Source: DASVNK01 sp036383895 (GTDB lineage: Bacteria > Verrucomicrobiota > Verrucomicrobiia > Limisphaerales > SXQI01). Taken from it: a stretch of 64,000 nt of DNA. Positions within the stretch are counted from its first letter, which is position 1. Every line of letters starts with the position of its first letter. The stretch lies in the NCBI GenBank assembly GCA_036383895.1, contig DASVNK010000077.1, positions 6,540-70,539 of the forward strand, in the 5' to 3' direction. This document shows, in pieces, positions 36,676-45,209 of this stretch. The notes under the pieces are model-generated. The model was not told where the DNA came from and did not search any database. It worked only from the letters and a program-made list of their open reading frames with translations. The translations under genes were made by a program, and so were the position numbers.

Positions 36676-37908
36676 TTATTTACTCGCAGTTCTCACCGGC
36701 CGCGAGCGGACATGGTCGATCAAAGTGCGGGCGCAGCGCTCCGCAAAGGCGGGATCATTGATTTCAGCGTCCATTTCCACCAAAGGAATGTCGCTGCGCA
36801 GATTTCGTTTTAACGTCTCGAACAGCGCGCAATCCGCCTCTGGATCGTGGAAGGACTGGCCGGGGGCGCTGATCACGCTAATCGCCTTCTTTGGAATCAG
36901 GACGGTGACGGGTCCTTGCGACGCGTTTAGTTTCTGCGCGAGAACTTTTCCCAGTTCCAGGTTCTCTTCGGCGTTCGTTCGCATCAAGGTGACCTGTGGA
37001 TTGTGCTGATAAAAGCGGCGTCCTTTGAAGCGTTCAGGAACGGAATCTGGTGCATAGAAGTTCACCATATCCAGACAACCGGGCGTGACAACTGCGGGAG
37101 TGCCTGTCTTCGCGGCAGCTTCCAAGCGATGCGGTCCCGCTCCCAGAAAGCCGCCGACTAATTCATCAGCCCATTCTGTGGTGGTGATATCAAGGACGCC
37201 ATCCACCATGCCAGCCTCAATCAACGATTCCATGGTGCAGCCGCCAATTCCAGTCGCGTGAAAGACCAATACTTCAAATCCTTCCTCCTCCAGGATTTTC
37301 TTGGCGTGCTGCACACACGCAGTTGTGTTTCCGAACATGCTCGCGACGATGATAGGTTTGTCGTCGTCTGCGGGCGGTGGTGTGGTCTCGACCATTCCGC
37401 AAATCGCGCCCGCCGCGCGCGCAAGAATTTCGCGCGAGATTCGATTAATGCCCGCGACATCGACGATGCTGGGATACATAACGATATCCTTTACGCCGAC
37501 GTATTGGGCAGTATTGCCACTGGCGAGCGTGGAAACCATCAACTTCGGAAAACCAATCGGCATCGCGCGCATCGCGCTGGTGCAAATCGAAGTTCCGCCC
37601 CCGCCGCCAAGCGAAATCACGCCATCGATCTTTTTCTCGTGGAGCAACCGTGTGAGGACAATGGGCGCGCCTTGGGCCATTACTTTGATGGTTTCGCCGC
37701 GATCTTTTCGCGCGACGAGCTCGGCAAGGTTTACACCGGCAGCGGCTGCCACTTCCTCGCGCGTGACGTCTGGCTTGAGTTTCGGCGGCTCGAGCGCGCC
37801 GACATCCATCACCAAAGTCTTGTGCCCGCGCTGGCGAATGATTTCCGCGACGTAGGCGTGTTCTTCGCCCTTTGTGTCCATCGTTCCAAGGATCGCGATC
37901 GTGGCCAT
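36676..37908 (-). CDS. Tm-1-like ATP-binding domain protein (UPF0261)
   Basis: The 410-residue protein starts MATIAILGTMDTKGEEHAYV, the family signature, followed by LGGGGGTSICTSAMRAMPIG with the nucleotide-binding glycine run, and VSTLASGNTAQYVG. A C-terminal domain contains FHATGIGGCTMESLIEAG and DITTTEWADEL. Tm-1 of tomato binds a viral replicase; bacterial members occur in sugar-acid and aromatic catabolic operons and their reaction is not settled. The next gene on the strand is a membrane protein with no clear link. Confidence 0.9.
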   Translation of the reverse strand: MATIAILGTMDTKGEEHAYVAEIIRQRGHKTLVMDVGALEPPKLKPDVTREEVAAAAGVNLAELVARKDRGETIKVMAQGAPIVLTRLLHEKKIDGVISLGGGGGTSICTSAMRAMPIGFPKLMVSTLASGNTAQYVGVKDIVMYPSIVDVAGINRISREILARAAGAICGMVETTPPPADDDKPIIVASMFGNTTACVQHAKKILEEEGFEVLVFHATGIGGCTMESLIEAGMVDGVLDITTTEWADELVGGFLGAGPHRLEAAAKTGTPAVVTPGCLDMVNFYAPDSVPERFKGRRFYQHNPQVTLMRTNAEENLELGKVLAQKLNASQGPVTVLIPKKAISVISAPGQSFHDPEADCALFETLKRNLRSDIPLVEMDAEINDPAFAERCARTLIDHVRSRPVRTASK

Positions 37909-37962
37909 AGAGGGGCCTATTCTGCGAACGAACCGCGCTGATGAAAAGGAAGCTTTTGCGAC

Positions 37963-38496
37963 TTAGCGGCGAGCTTTTGGTTTCGTGGCAGAGCCGACGC
38001 CTGCCAAGCCACGGCGCATTAAACCGAAGATAATCCAGGTCGGGATCGCAAAGATGAAAATTGCGATCAGCCGCGCCCAGGTCCAATCGAGGTGATTCGC
38101 CTGAATTGGGAATAGCGCGATGGTGAAGTAGCTGCTGAAGCGGGTGCGGCCGAGAAAGGAACAGTATTTTGGAAATCGTTTGCGCAATCCGCTGTAAAGC
38201 GCGAGGGCACCCAGAGCAATGGTCACAATCGTAACGATTGCCTTTACCGCGAATAGCGCTCCGAGATCCACTCCCTCTTCGAACTTGAAGATCCGGTAAT
38301 ATGGCCAGGTCCACTGCGCGCCGGCCCACAGCAAATTGAATCCAGTTTGGATCGCCGTCTTATAGTTTGGCTTTTCGCCGGTGAGTTCTGCAAACGCCCA
38401 ACTGAAGTAGAGTGGCACGACGCCCCAGACCGCATCCGTTCGCTCAAACGGCGTTCGGATCAGTTCGGCGAAAATCTCCAGATACGCCTGTACCAC
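37963..38496 (-). CDS. Membrane protein of unknown function
   Basis: This 177-residue protein, from a GTG start, has about four hydrophobic segments: VVPLYFSWAFAEL, LFAVKAIVTIVTIALGALALY, YFTIALFPIQ and LIAIFIFAIPTWIIFGLM, and ends in a basic tail. PLYFSWAFAELTGEKPNYKTA is a distinctive region but I recognise no family. It lies 54 bp upstream of the Tm-1-like gene on the same strand. A terminator-ended candidate RNA is encoded upstream on the same strand. Confidence 0.68.
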   Translation of the reverse strand: MVQAYLEIFAELIRTPFERTDAVWGVVPLYFSWAFAELTGEKPNYKTAIQTGFNLLWAGAQWTWPYYRIFKFEEGVDLGALFAVKAIVTIVTIALGALALYSGLRKRFPKYCSFLGRTRFSSYFTIALFPIQANHLDWTWARLIAIFIFAIPTWIIFGLMRRGLAGVGSATKPKARR

Positions 38497-38660
38497 TGGA
38501 ATCTCATCGGATTACCGGCCGCTCATTTCAAGACTGAAAGATGCTCAGGAGTGCCGTTTCTGAACACAACATTATGCGCACCAGATGCTTACATGATTAA
38601 AAATGAGTAACGTTATCGTGTTTTATTGTGTCATATCGTGTCGTATCGTGTTGAAATAGC

Positions 38661-38690
38661 GAAAAGCCCCGAAGCGTCAGCTTCGGGGCT
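38661..38690 (-). terminator. Strong hairpin terminator with no gene upstream
   Basis: AGCCCCGAAGC and GCTTCGGGGCT form a perfect 11-bp stem around a four-base loop. A TTTT run follows on the minus strand only; on the plus strand the hairpin is followed by CCTTAG. No minus-strand gene ends here. Confidence 0.75.
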
Positions 38691-38820
38691 CCTTAGAGCA
38701 TGACCGTTTGCAACCAGCCGTCTCAACCGCGGCATATCGCCGCTTTCAGCTCGGGCGACTCCGCCGGCCCGGAGGCCAGACTTTCGCCATAACAGCGAAC
38801 TTGAGAGCGTCTCACCGAAC
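38661..38820 (-). ncRNA. Candidate structured small RNA or leader with intrinsic terminator
   Basis: Read on the minus strand, TCTCAA (complement of 38801-38806) can pair with TTGAGA (complement of 38721-38726), closing a region that holds two further helices. One is GGCGA/TCGCC (38754-38758 with 38784-38788), topped by CTCCG/CGGAG. The other is GCGGC-ATATC-GCCGC at 38729-38743. An 11-bp perfect hairpin followed by TTTT ends it. It matches no riboswitch or housekeeping RNA that I recognise. It could be a standalone RNA or an attenuating leader of the membrane protein 170 bp downstream. Confidence 0.35.
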
Positions 38821-38822
38821 TT

Positions 38823-38834
38823 ACTGTTAACAGT
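38823..38834. promoter_or_regulatory. 12-bp perfect palindrome, operator-like
   Basis: ACTGTTAACAGT reads the same on both strands. It sits just upstream of the candidate minus-strand RNA and ~125 bp before hemB. It could be a dimeric repressor site; the regulator is unknown. Confidence 0.35.
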
Positions 38835-38958
38835 ATGACACAAAGCTGTCGCAAAGCGATAAGGGAGTTGCCTGATTAGCACCTTATTTTGTCCCCGACG
38901 TTCCGCTGTTCGGGACAAATTCGCTCCACTTTCTATTGCGGTTCCCTAGATTTCGTCC

Positions 38959-39957
38959 ATGCAGAACCACGCCGGAGCTTTTCCGGTCCAACGATTACGC
39001 CGCCTGCGCAGTTCCCCTGCCCTGCGCGATTTCGTCGCCGAAACAACTCTTCGCGACGCGCGCCTGGTACTCCCCCTCTTCGCGCGGCCGGGAAAGAACA
39101 TTCGGAAAGCAGTCGGCTCGATGCCTGGGGTTTTTCAGCTTTCGATCGATGAGATCGTGCGCGAAGCAGAATCAGTCGTTAAGGCTGGCGTCCCCTCGAT
39201 CATCCTCTTTGGTATTCCGGATTCGAAAGACGAAAAAGCGTCAGGCGCTTACGATGAAAATGGAATTGTTCAGCAAGCAGTCCGTGCGGTAAAAAAATCG
39301 TTTCCCGAACTGATCGTTATCACCGATGTCTGCCTCTGCGAATACATGAGCCACGGTCATTGCGGAATCGTGGAACATCGTCATGGCCAGGCCGAAATTG
39401 TAAACGACTCAACTCTCGATCTGATCGCAAGAACCGCCGTCAGTCACGCGACTGCCGGAGCGGACATCATCGCACCGAGCGACATGATGGACGGGCGCGT
39501 GCGCGCAATTCGGCAGGCGCTCGACGGGGCGAATTTTCAAAACACGCCGATCATGTCCTACGCGGCGAAGTTTGCCTCGGCATTCTATGGCCCGTTCCGC
39601 GAAGCGGCTGAGTCTACTCCGCATTTCGGCGATCGGCGTTCATATCAAATGGATGCTCGCAATACGAATGAAGCATTGCGCGAAGTCGCCGCCGATATTT
39701 CAGAAGGCGCGGACATCGTGATGGTGAAACCGGCGCTGGCTTACCTCGATATCATTCACCGGATCAAGACCGAGTTCGGCCTTCCAACAGCCGCGTATTG
39801 TGTCAGCGGCGAATATTCAATGATCAAAGCGGCGGCTGAGCGCGGTTGGTTGGATGAACGCGCAGTGCTTCTGGAGAGCCATTTGGCGATTCGCCGCGCA
39901 GGCGCGGATATCATCATCACCTACGCAGCGAGGGAGTTGGCGGAGTGGTGCCGTTGA
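38959..39957 (+). CDS. hemB: Porphobilinogen synthase (delta-aminolevulinate dehydratase)
   Basis: The 332-residue HemB joins two 5-aminolevulinate molecules into porphobilinogen in cytoplasmic tetrapyrrole synthesis. It starts near RLRRLRSSPALRDFVAET. A cysteine-rich metal site DVCLCEYMSHGHCG near residues 123-136 marks the zinc-type active site. The Schiff-base lysines are in SYAAKFASAFYGPFREA (Lys ~203) and VMVKPALAYLD (Lys ~257). No other heme gene is adjacent. Its promoter region is shared back-to-back with the candidate minus-strand RNA. Confidence 0.96.
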   Translation: MQNHAGAFPVQRLRRLRSSPALRDFVAETTLRDARLVLPLFARPGKNIRKAVGSMPGVFQLSIDEIVREAESVVKAGVPSIILFGIPDSKDEKASGAYDENGIVQQAVRAVKKSFPELIVITDVCLCEYMSHGHCGIVEHRHGQAEIVNDSTLDLIARTAVSHATAGADIIAPSDMMDGRVRAIRQALDGANFQNTPIMSYAAKFASAFYGPFREAAESTPHFGDRRSYQMDARNTNEALREVAADISEGADIVMVKPALAYLDIIHRIKTEFGLPTAAYCVSGEYSMIKAAAERGWLDERAVLLESHLAIRRAGADIIITYAARELAEWCR

Positions 39958-40056
39958 ACGACTTACCATTGTGGTAGGTCAAATGCTTAGGCGTTGACAC
40001 CTATGTTGCCTGTTACTAGTGTCTCGCGAACCTTTAAAACGTAAACATCGCACCGC

Positions 40057-40812
40057 ATGTTACTGAAGATCAGTTTGGGATTGGCCATTTTGCTCGGCGT
40101 GGCCACGATATTTTTGACGCACGACCGATTGGGCGGGAAGATCACTGATCTCACCACTCAGCTCAACGATACCCAAACGCAGCTCACCACTTCGCAACAA
40201 AACGAACAGAAGCAGCGCGCTGACAACAAGACGCTAAAAGCAAGCCTCGACGACACCACGCGCGTGCTCGGCGAAACGACCAACGCACTAGTTCAAGCCC
40301 AGAGCAAAGCAGTCGAACAGCAACAACGCGCAGACCGCGCTGCCGCGGAACTGAACGAAGTCGCTGCTCAACGCACTCAGGCACAGAACGAACTCGCTCA
40401 ATGGCGCTTGTTCGAGATGACTCCGGACCAGATTCGGACCAGCCTCACTCGCCTGCGACAAGTTGAACGTGAGCGTGACACTTTCGTGGTTGAAAACAAG
40501 GCTTTGGACCGGAAGCGCCTTGACCTTGAGCGGCAACTCCGCCGTTTTGTCGGTGATGAGGTGCCGGAAGTTCAGTTGCCTCCAGGAACCAAAGGCAACA
40601 TCGTGGCGGTCGATCCGAAATATGATTTTGTGATCCTCAACATTGGTCGCGAACAAGGCGTGCTTGAAAATGCCAAGATGCTGGTGAACCGTGACGGCAA
40701 GTTAGTTGGCCGGGTCCAAATCACCAACGTTGAGCCAAACCGTTCCGTGGCGAATATCCTGCAGGAATGGAAGCAGGATGAGCTGATGGAAGGCGACCAG
40801 GTCATTTTCTAA
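40057..40812 (+). CDS. Membrane-anchored coiled-coil protein, unknown function
   Basis: The 251-residue protein has an N-terminal hydrophobic anchor (LLKISLGLAILLGVATIFL), a ~130-residue coiled coil rich in Gln, Thr and Ala heptads, and a C-terminal ~75-residue beta domain (GNIVAVDPKYDFVILNIGREQGV, VNRDGKLVGRVQITNV). The C-terminal part recalls the small beta domains of MreC-like envelope scaffolds, but I would not name it so. It is probably a periplasm-facing structural protein. A 52-codon lipoprotein gene starts 10 bp after its stop, so they are probably co-transcribed. Confidence 0.75.
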   Translation: MLLKISLGLAILLGVATIFLTHDRLGGKITDLTTQLNDTQTQLTTSQQNEQKQRADNKTLKASLDDTTRVLGETTNALVQAQSKAVEQQQRADRAAAELNEVAAQRTQAQNELAQWRLFEMTPDQIRTSLTRLRQVERERDTFVVENKALDRKRLDLERQLRRFVGDEVPEVQLPPGTKGNIVAVDPKYDFVILNIGREQGVLENAKMLVNRDGKLVGRVQITNVEPNRSVANILQEWKQDELMEGDQVIF

Positions 40813-40822
40813 ACGAAGAACG

Positions 40823-40981
40823 ATGAAGCACCTGAAAATACTTTTGCTAACATTCGCAGCGGGCGTTGCGCTGCTCTCCTCAGGTTGTGCGACGACGGAG
40901 CAGGAGAACATGTCTGAGCGTCCCTGGAACGCGCCAAAAAGTTGGGAGCACGGCATGCCCAGCGGCATGATGCAGCGCTAA
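40823..40981 (+). CDS. 52-residue lipoprotein
   Basis: A short frame encodes MKHLKILLLTF...LLSSGC, a bacterial lipoprotein signal with lipobox LSSGC (Cys22), then a 30-residue mature part with PWNAPKSWEHGMPSGMMQR at its end. Mature tails with W/P-rich 'RPWN.P..W' motifs are seen in small PVC lipoproteins. It sits 10 bp after the coiled-coil gene and 22 bp before a strong terminator, so the unit is bounded as a two-gene transcript. The function is unknown, perhaps envelope-associated together with its neighbour. Confidence 0.78.
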   Translation: MKHLKILLLTFAAGVALLSSGCATTEQENMSERPWNAPKSWEHGMPSGMMQR

Positions 40982-41002
40982 AAATCGTTTTCATAAAATG
41001 CG

Positions 41003-41029
41003 AACGCCCGGTTTTCACCGGGCGTTTTT
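41003..41029 (+). terminator. Intrinsic terminator of the coiled-coil/lipoprotein operon
   Basis: AACGCCCGG and CCGGGCGTT form a 9-bp stem around TTTTCA, followed by a T-tract. Confidence 0.9.
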
Positions 41030-41049
41030 GTTTCCCTTGAACGAGAAAA

Positions 41050-41099
41050 GATGAAGGCGGCTCGCGTTAATCTTATCCCACCAAACCGCCGCCTTCATC
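41050..41099. repeat. 12-bp perfect inverted repeat with 26-bp spacer
   Basis: GATGAAGGCGGC at 41050-41061 and its exact complement GCCGCCTTCATC at 41088-41099 flank an AT-richer spacer. It lies between the operon terminator and the next gene and has no T-tract. Confidence 0.6.
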
Positions 41100-41247
41100 C
41101 CCTAGCGAACCACAGGCTCGCGTAAGGAACTTCATTCTTTCCAAAACTCAGTCGCCGTCCATCAGGTAATCATTTGCGCACGTTCGTACGGGTTTCCATT
41201 AAACAGTTCCGCTCGCCTGTGAATAACTCTCGCGCTATATCACTCGC

Positions 41248-42051
41248 ATGCACCGCCTCATCCTCCTCGCTCTTACCGCACTCACGCTCAACGCGGCCGA
41301 GAAAGTTGGGCCCGCCCTTCCGCAAGCTCACGCTCACAACGACTACGAACACAAACGCCCCCTGCTCGACGCGCTCTCCCATGGATTCACCAGCGTCGAA
41401 GCGGACATTTATCTTGTCGATGGCAAGTTGTTGGTTGCGCATGACCGGGAAGATCTGAAGCCCGAGCGCACGCTGGCAGCGCTTTACCTTGATCCGCTGC
41501 GTGAACTCGCCCGCGGCAAGAAAAGCATCTTCGACAATGGGCAAAGCCTCACGCTCCTCATCGACATCAAAACAGAGGCTGAGGCGACTTATTTAATTCT
41601 AAGGGACTTACTCGCCGATTATCGCGGGATGCTCAGTCGCTTCGAAAAAGACAAAATCGAAACCAACGCCGTCACCATAATTCTCAGCGGAAACCGACCG
41701 CGGGAAATCGTTCTTAGCGAAGTGCACCGGTTTGTTGCCATTGACGGCCGCCTTACTGACCTCGCCAAAAAAAATCTTTCCGTCAGCCTGATCCCACTGA
41801 TCAGCGACAACTGGAACAATCATTTCCAATGGCGCGGCACCGGCGCTTTTCCGGAATCAGATCGCGCTAAACTCAAATCACTGGTCGAACAAACGCACGC
41901 TGAACATCGCCGCATTCGGTTCTGGGCCACGCCCGATAACGAAACTGCCTGGGCCGAGCTGCGCGCTGCGGGCGTGGATCTCATCAACACCGACAATCTC
42001 CCTGGGCTAGCGAAGTTTCTCCGCAAACCACCAGCGGCGCAAAACCCGTAA
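41248..42051 (+). CDS. Secreted GDPD/PI-PLC-like phosphodiesterase (AIM6-like)
   Basis: The 267-residue protein has a signal peptide (MHRLILLALTALTLNA) and then the barrel motif QAHAHNDYEHKRPLLDAL. It continues with SVEADIYLVDGKLLVAHD, supplying the catalytic His and Glu/Asp residues of glycerophosphodiester phosphodiesterases and PI-PLC-like enzymes, and LTLLIDIKTEAE. The C-terminus (RFWATPDNETAWAELRAAGVDLINTDNL) is typical. It probably hydrolyses phosphodiester lipids or head groups outside the cytoplasm; the substrate is inferred only. Its stop codon abuts the convergent gene. Confidence 0.83.
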   Translation: MHRLILLALTALTLNAAEKVGPALPQAHAHNDYEHKRPLLDALSHGFTSVEADIYLVDGKLLVAHDREDLKPERTLAALYLDPLRELARGKKSIFDNGQSLTLLIDIKTEAEATYLILRDLLADYRGMLSRFEKDKIETNAVTIILSGNRPREIVLSEVHRFVAIDGRLTDLAKKNLSVSLIPLISDNWNNHFQWRGTGAFPESDRAKLKSLVEQTHAEHRRIRFWATPDNETAWAELRAAGVDLINTDNLPGLAKFLRKPPAAQNP

Positions 42052-43881
42052 TTATTTCTGCGTGATCGTGTTCAGCGCGTTCAGCTTGAGCTGCGCGCCC
42101 GTCTCACGCGTGCCGTCCGGCCAAAAAATCTGCACATCATCGATCTTCGAGGTCTTGCCTAACCCGATCGTAACCGGTAATTCCGATTGCGATAAATAAC
42201 CGCGCGTCGGCATCACCGTTTGCGAGAAGACACGGTTGCCCACGCGCACCTTCACCGTCCCGCCGATTGCATCACGGTTACTTTTCTTCCCCACCAACTT
42301 CACGCGCAACCAGCTATTCCCCAGCTTCTGATCGTTCCGAAATAAACGCGCCGGCCCGTTCAACCCTGTTACGAGCACATCCTGGTCACCGTCCCCATCC
42401 ACGTCCGCAAAGGCCGAACCGCGCCCGACCATCGGCTGATATAAATCCGGCCCGCAATTCTCCGCAGGCACGAGTTTAAACGCGCTGCTCTTCTCCGTGC
42501 CGCCGCCTTTGCCCGCATTCCAAAACAACTGCACCGGCTGCGCGTAACTCTGGTTCGGATAGATTTTCTGCATCTCCGGCTCGATATGCCCATTCGCCGT
42601 AAACAAATCCAGGTAGCCATTCAAATCGTAATCAAAAAAGAAAACACCGAACGTCAGCAACGCCTTGGTCGGATCACCGATGCCGACATCCAACGCCTGG
42701 TCACTGAAAAACAGAGGATCGCGACTCGCCACATAAAACGCGGTCATTTCATTCGCAAAATTTCCAATCGAAATCGCGAGCGTGTCGTCATCGTGAAAGC
42801 GCCCCGAATCAATCCCCATCGCGCCGCGCGTGCTCCCAAACTTGTCGTAAGCCACACCGCTGCGTCCGCCCACTTCGCTGAACGTTCCATTCCCGTTATT
42901 GTGGAAAACAAAGTTCTGCACGGTGTCATTTGCGACCACTAAATCCATCCACCCATCGTTATCCAAGTCCACCGGCGAAACACCGAGCGACTTCGCCATC
43001 GGCAATCCTGTCGCTTTGTTGCGAATTTGGATTCCCGCCGAAACGGAAACATCCCTAAATTTCCCCTGCCCGGTGTTCTCAAACAGTTGCGGAAAAGTTC
43101 CCGCGAAGCTCATCGGCGGACCGTAAGCGCGGCCTACTTGCGGCAAGCGATAATCCACCTGCAGATCGATCTCGCGCGACCACTGCACGTAGTTGCACAC
43201 GAATAAATCTAAATCACCATCGCGATCGTAATCCACAAACGCCGCGCTGGTGCTCCACTGATTCGTCGCACCCACTCCTGCCGCCTCAGTCACGTCTACA
43301 AACTTCCCTCCGCCCGAATTCCGCAGCAGCCGATTCGCAGGCGGCAAACCTTTGCCGTTGACGCCCGTCACAAACAGATCCGTCCGCCCATCGTTATCAA
43401 AATCACCCGTCGCCACGCCCATTCCGTAACTCACAAAATCAACGCCCGACCCCGCCGTCACATCCGTGAACTTCCCACTTCCGTCATTCGCGTACAACGC
43501 GTGCCCTCCCTTTGAACCGTTCCACGCCATTGAATTGATAAATACCACGTCCTGGTCCCCATCCCCTTCCAAATCGAAAAAGGCGCAGCCGCCGCCCATC
43601 GTTTCCGGCAACAACTTCTCACCCGCCGCGCCATTCACATGAACAAACCTGATCCCGGCATCTTCGGTCACCTCCGCAAAAACGATCTTCGGAGTCTCCA
43701 CTCCCTTCGCCGCCGTGCCGTCATTCCTCGGCTTGCTCTCAATGCCGTAATAATAAAACAGCACAAAAGGAATCAGCGCCAGAATCCCAAAGATGATCGT
43801 GAACTTAATCTGAATGTTCGGATCAACCTTCTGCTCCGCATCGGCCCCAGGGTTCGCGTCTTTCGTGGATTCAATCGGCAC
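42052..43881 (-). CDS. Membrane-anchored FG-GAP/ASPIC-UnbV protein (CRTAC1-like)
   Basis: This 609-residue protein has an N-terminal membrane anchor after a short polar leader (IKFTIIFGILALIPFVLFYYYG). Calcium-loop FG-GAP repeats follow (DLEGDGDQD, DFDNDGRTD, DYDRDGDLD, DLDNDGWMD, DVDGDGDQD), and a C-terminal ASPIC/UnbV domain (WLRVKLVGKKSNRDAIGGTV, TRGYLSQSELPVTIG, FWPDGTRE). It is a standard single-unit CRTAC1-like protein, paralogous to the double-unit one at 1298-4966. It probably acts at the cell surface; the ligand is unknown. Confidence 0.9.
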   Translation of the reverse strand: MPIESTKDANPGADAEQKVDPNIQIKFTIIFGILALIPFVLFYYYGIESKPRNDGTAAKGVETPKIVFAEVTEDAGIRFVHVNGAAGEKLLPETMGGGCAFFDLEGDGDQDVVFINSMAWNGSKGGHALYANDGSGKFTDVTAGSGVDFVSYGMGVATGDFDNDGRTDLFVTGVNGKGLPPANRLLRNSGGGKFVDVTEAAGVGATNQWSTSAAFVDYDRDGDLDLFVCNYVQWSREIDLQVDYRLPQVGRAYGPPMSFAGTFPQLFENTGQGKFRDVSVSAGIQIRNKATGLPMAKSLGVSPVDLDNDGWMDLVVANDTVQNFVFHNNGNGTFSEVGGRSGVAYDKFGSTRGAMGIDSGRFHDDDTLAISIGNFANEMTAFYVASRDPLFFSDQALDVGIGDPTKALLTFGVFFFDYDLNGYLDLFTANGHIEPEMQKIYPNQSYAQPVQLFWNAGKGGGTEKSSAFKLVPAENCGPDLYQPMVGRGSAFADVDGDGDQDVLVTGLNGPARLFRNDQKLGNSWLRVKLVGKKSNRDAIGGTVKVRVGNRVFSQTVMPTRGYLSQSELPVTIGLGKTSKIDDVQIFWPDGTRETGAQLKLNALNTITQK

Positions 43882-44104
43882 CCTCCCACCCTACAAAAGA
43901 GCCACTGTCCCGCAAATCTCGAATGTTCTGGCATCGCCATTAAGCCCCCGGGGTTTATCTGCGCAAATTAGCGCAACTTTTTTCGTGCAGAAACAAAGCA
44001 GCAAGCGTCTAATGCTGAAATCGTGGAGGAACATTCGTCTCGCGACGGTGTTCCAAACCAGGAACAGGCTCAGGTGGTGTAACAACAATTCACAGTAAGA
44101 GCAT

Positions 44105-45178
44105 ATGACAAAGGAGTGGGTACTTACGGCAATCACGGGCGCTTTGGTCTTCAGCAGCGCCCTAACTTCTCTCGCGCAGGAAGATCCATACGAACAGGAA
44201 CGGCGCCAGGCCGCCGAATCGCGGAAAAATGATTCATCCTGGGCGCCAAAAACCAAGGAGGTTGCGCTCATTCAGATCGGCGACAAAAATAGCCCGGGAT
44301 CTTTGAAGAATTATTGTCTAAATAAAGACGGCAATATTCTCGCCCTGTTGGGCAATGAAATTCGAGTCTATTCGGCAGACGGAAAATTGGTGAAAAAGAT
44401 CCCGACGGAAATTAAAGCGGGCGCAATTTGCGTCGGGAAAGACGACAATATTTTCATCGGGGGCGAAGGCAAGGTGTTCAAGCTGAGTCCTGAAGGCAAG
44501 GTGCTCGCTTCGGCAGCTTCCCCCGTCGCGAGCGAACCGGTCAAGATGACGAAGGAAACCGAAGAGATGGTTCGCGAAATGTCCAAGGAAACGCGTCAGC
44601 CATTCGAGCAGGAGCTCGCCAGGATGAAGACAAACCTCGAGAACCGCCGCAGCGAGGTGATGGGCATCGCTTCCACAGGCGATGATATTTTCATGACGGT
44701 CCCTTCGGTGACTGATTTTAGCTTCCGCGTTTATCGCCTCACCCAGGCGCTCGAGGAACCAAAACTGGTCGTCGAGAAACTTCGCGGCTGCTGCGGCACC
44801 ATGGATGTACAGGCGCATAACGGCAGCGTGTGGATTCCCCACAATGCGCGTCATGCAATTGAAAATTATGATCGCGACGGAAAGCAACTTGCCAGGTTCG
44901 GGAAGTCCGGGAAGGTCAAGCCGGCGGACTTCGGCGGCTGCTGCGAACCAAAATGCATTCGCGTGCTGCCCGATGGCGACATTCTCGCGGCGGAGTCCGG
45001 CCCGCCCACGTGCATCAAGCGCTTTTCAGCGGACGGCAAGTTCAAGGAGATCGTCGCGTTGGTCGAAGACACCAAAGGTGACTGCGTGCGCGTGACGGTC
45101 GCGGCAAGTCCCGACGCGAGTAAATTTTATATGCTCGATACGACGCGCGATGCAATTCGCGTTTTCGCAGCGAAATAG
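44105..45178 (+). CDS. Exported NHL-like beta-propeller protein with Cys-rich motifs
   Basis: The 357-residue protein has a signal peptide (TGALVFSSALTSLAQ) and propeller-like repeats such as DGNILALLGNEIRVYSADGK. Two clusters of cysteines, GCCGTMD near residue 229 and GGCCEPKCIRV near 278, are striking and suggest metal or Fe-S binding or disulfides. A Lys/Glu-rich helical insert lies near 140-190. It is the first gene of a probable three-gene exported unit, with a 31-bp gap to the next. The function is unknown. Confidence 0.75.
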   Translation: MTKEWVLTAITGALVFSSALTSLAQEDPYEQERRQAAESRKNDSSWAPKTKEVALIQIGDKNSPGSLKNYCLNKDGNILALLGNEIRVYSADGKLVKKIPTEIKAGAICVGKDDNIFIGGEGKVFKLSPEGKVLASAASPVASEPVKMTKETEEMVREMSKETRQPFEQELARMKTNLENRRSEVMGIASTGDDIFMTVPSVTDFSFRVYRLTQALEEPKLVVEKLRGCCGTMDVQAHNGSVWIPHNARHAIENYDRDGKQLARFGKSGKVKPADFGGCCEPKCIRVLPDGDILAAESGPPTCIKRFSADGKFKEIVALVEDTKGDCVRVTVAASPDASKFYMLDTTRDAIRVFAAK

Positions 45179-45209
45179 CTGGCTCGCGCTGGCATAACTG
45201 ATTGAGAGT

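Larger units (their letters stand above)
38497..38958. other. Intergenic region with candidate structured RNA and CACGATA repeats
   Basis: No convincing protein gene is seen. On the minus strand CACGATA-type units recur at about 38608-38655 (ACACGATACGACACGATATG). A strong hairpin-terminator and possible structured RNA occupy 38661-38820. A palindrome lies at 38823-38834, and the remaining ~120 bp precede hemB. The 95-codon ORF at 38631-38918 runs through the hairpin and looks fortuitous. Confidence 0.6.

Noticed and set aside
38631..38918. 95-codon minus-strand ORF
   Set aside because: Reads through the terminator hairpin and has no protein-like pattern.
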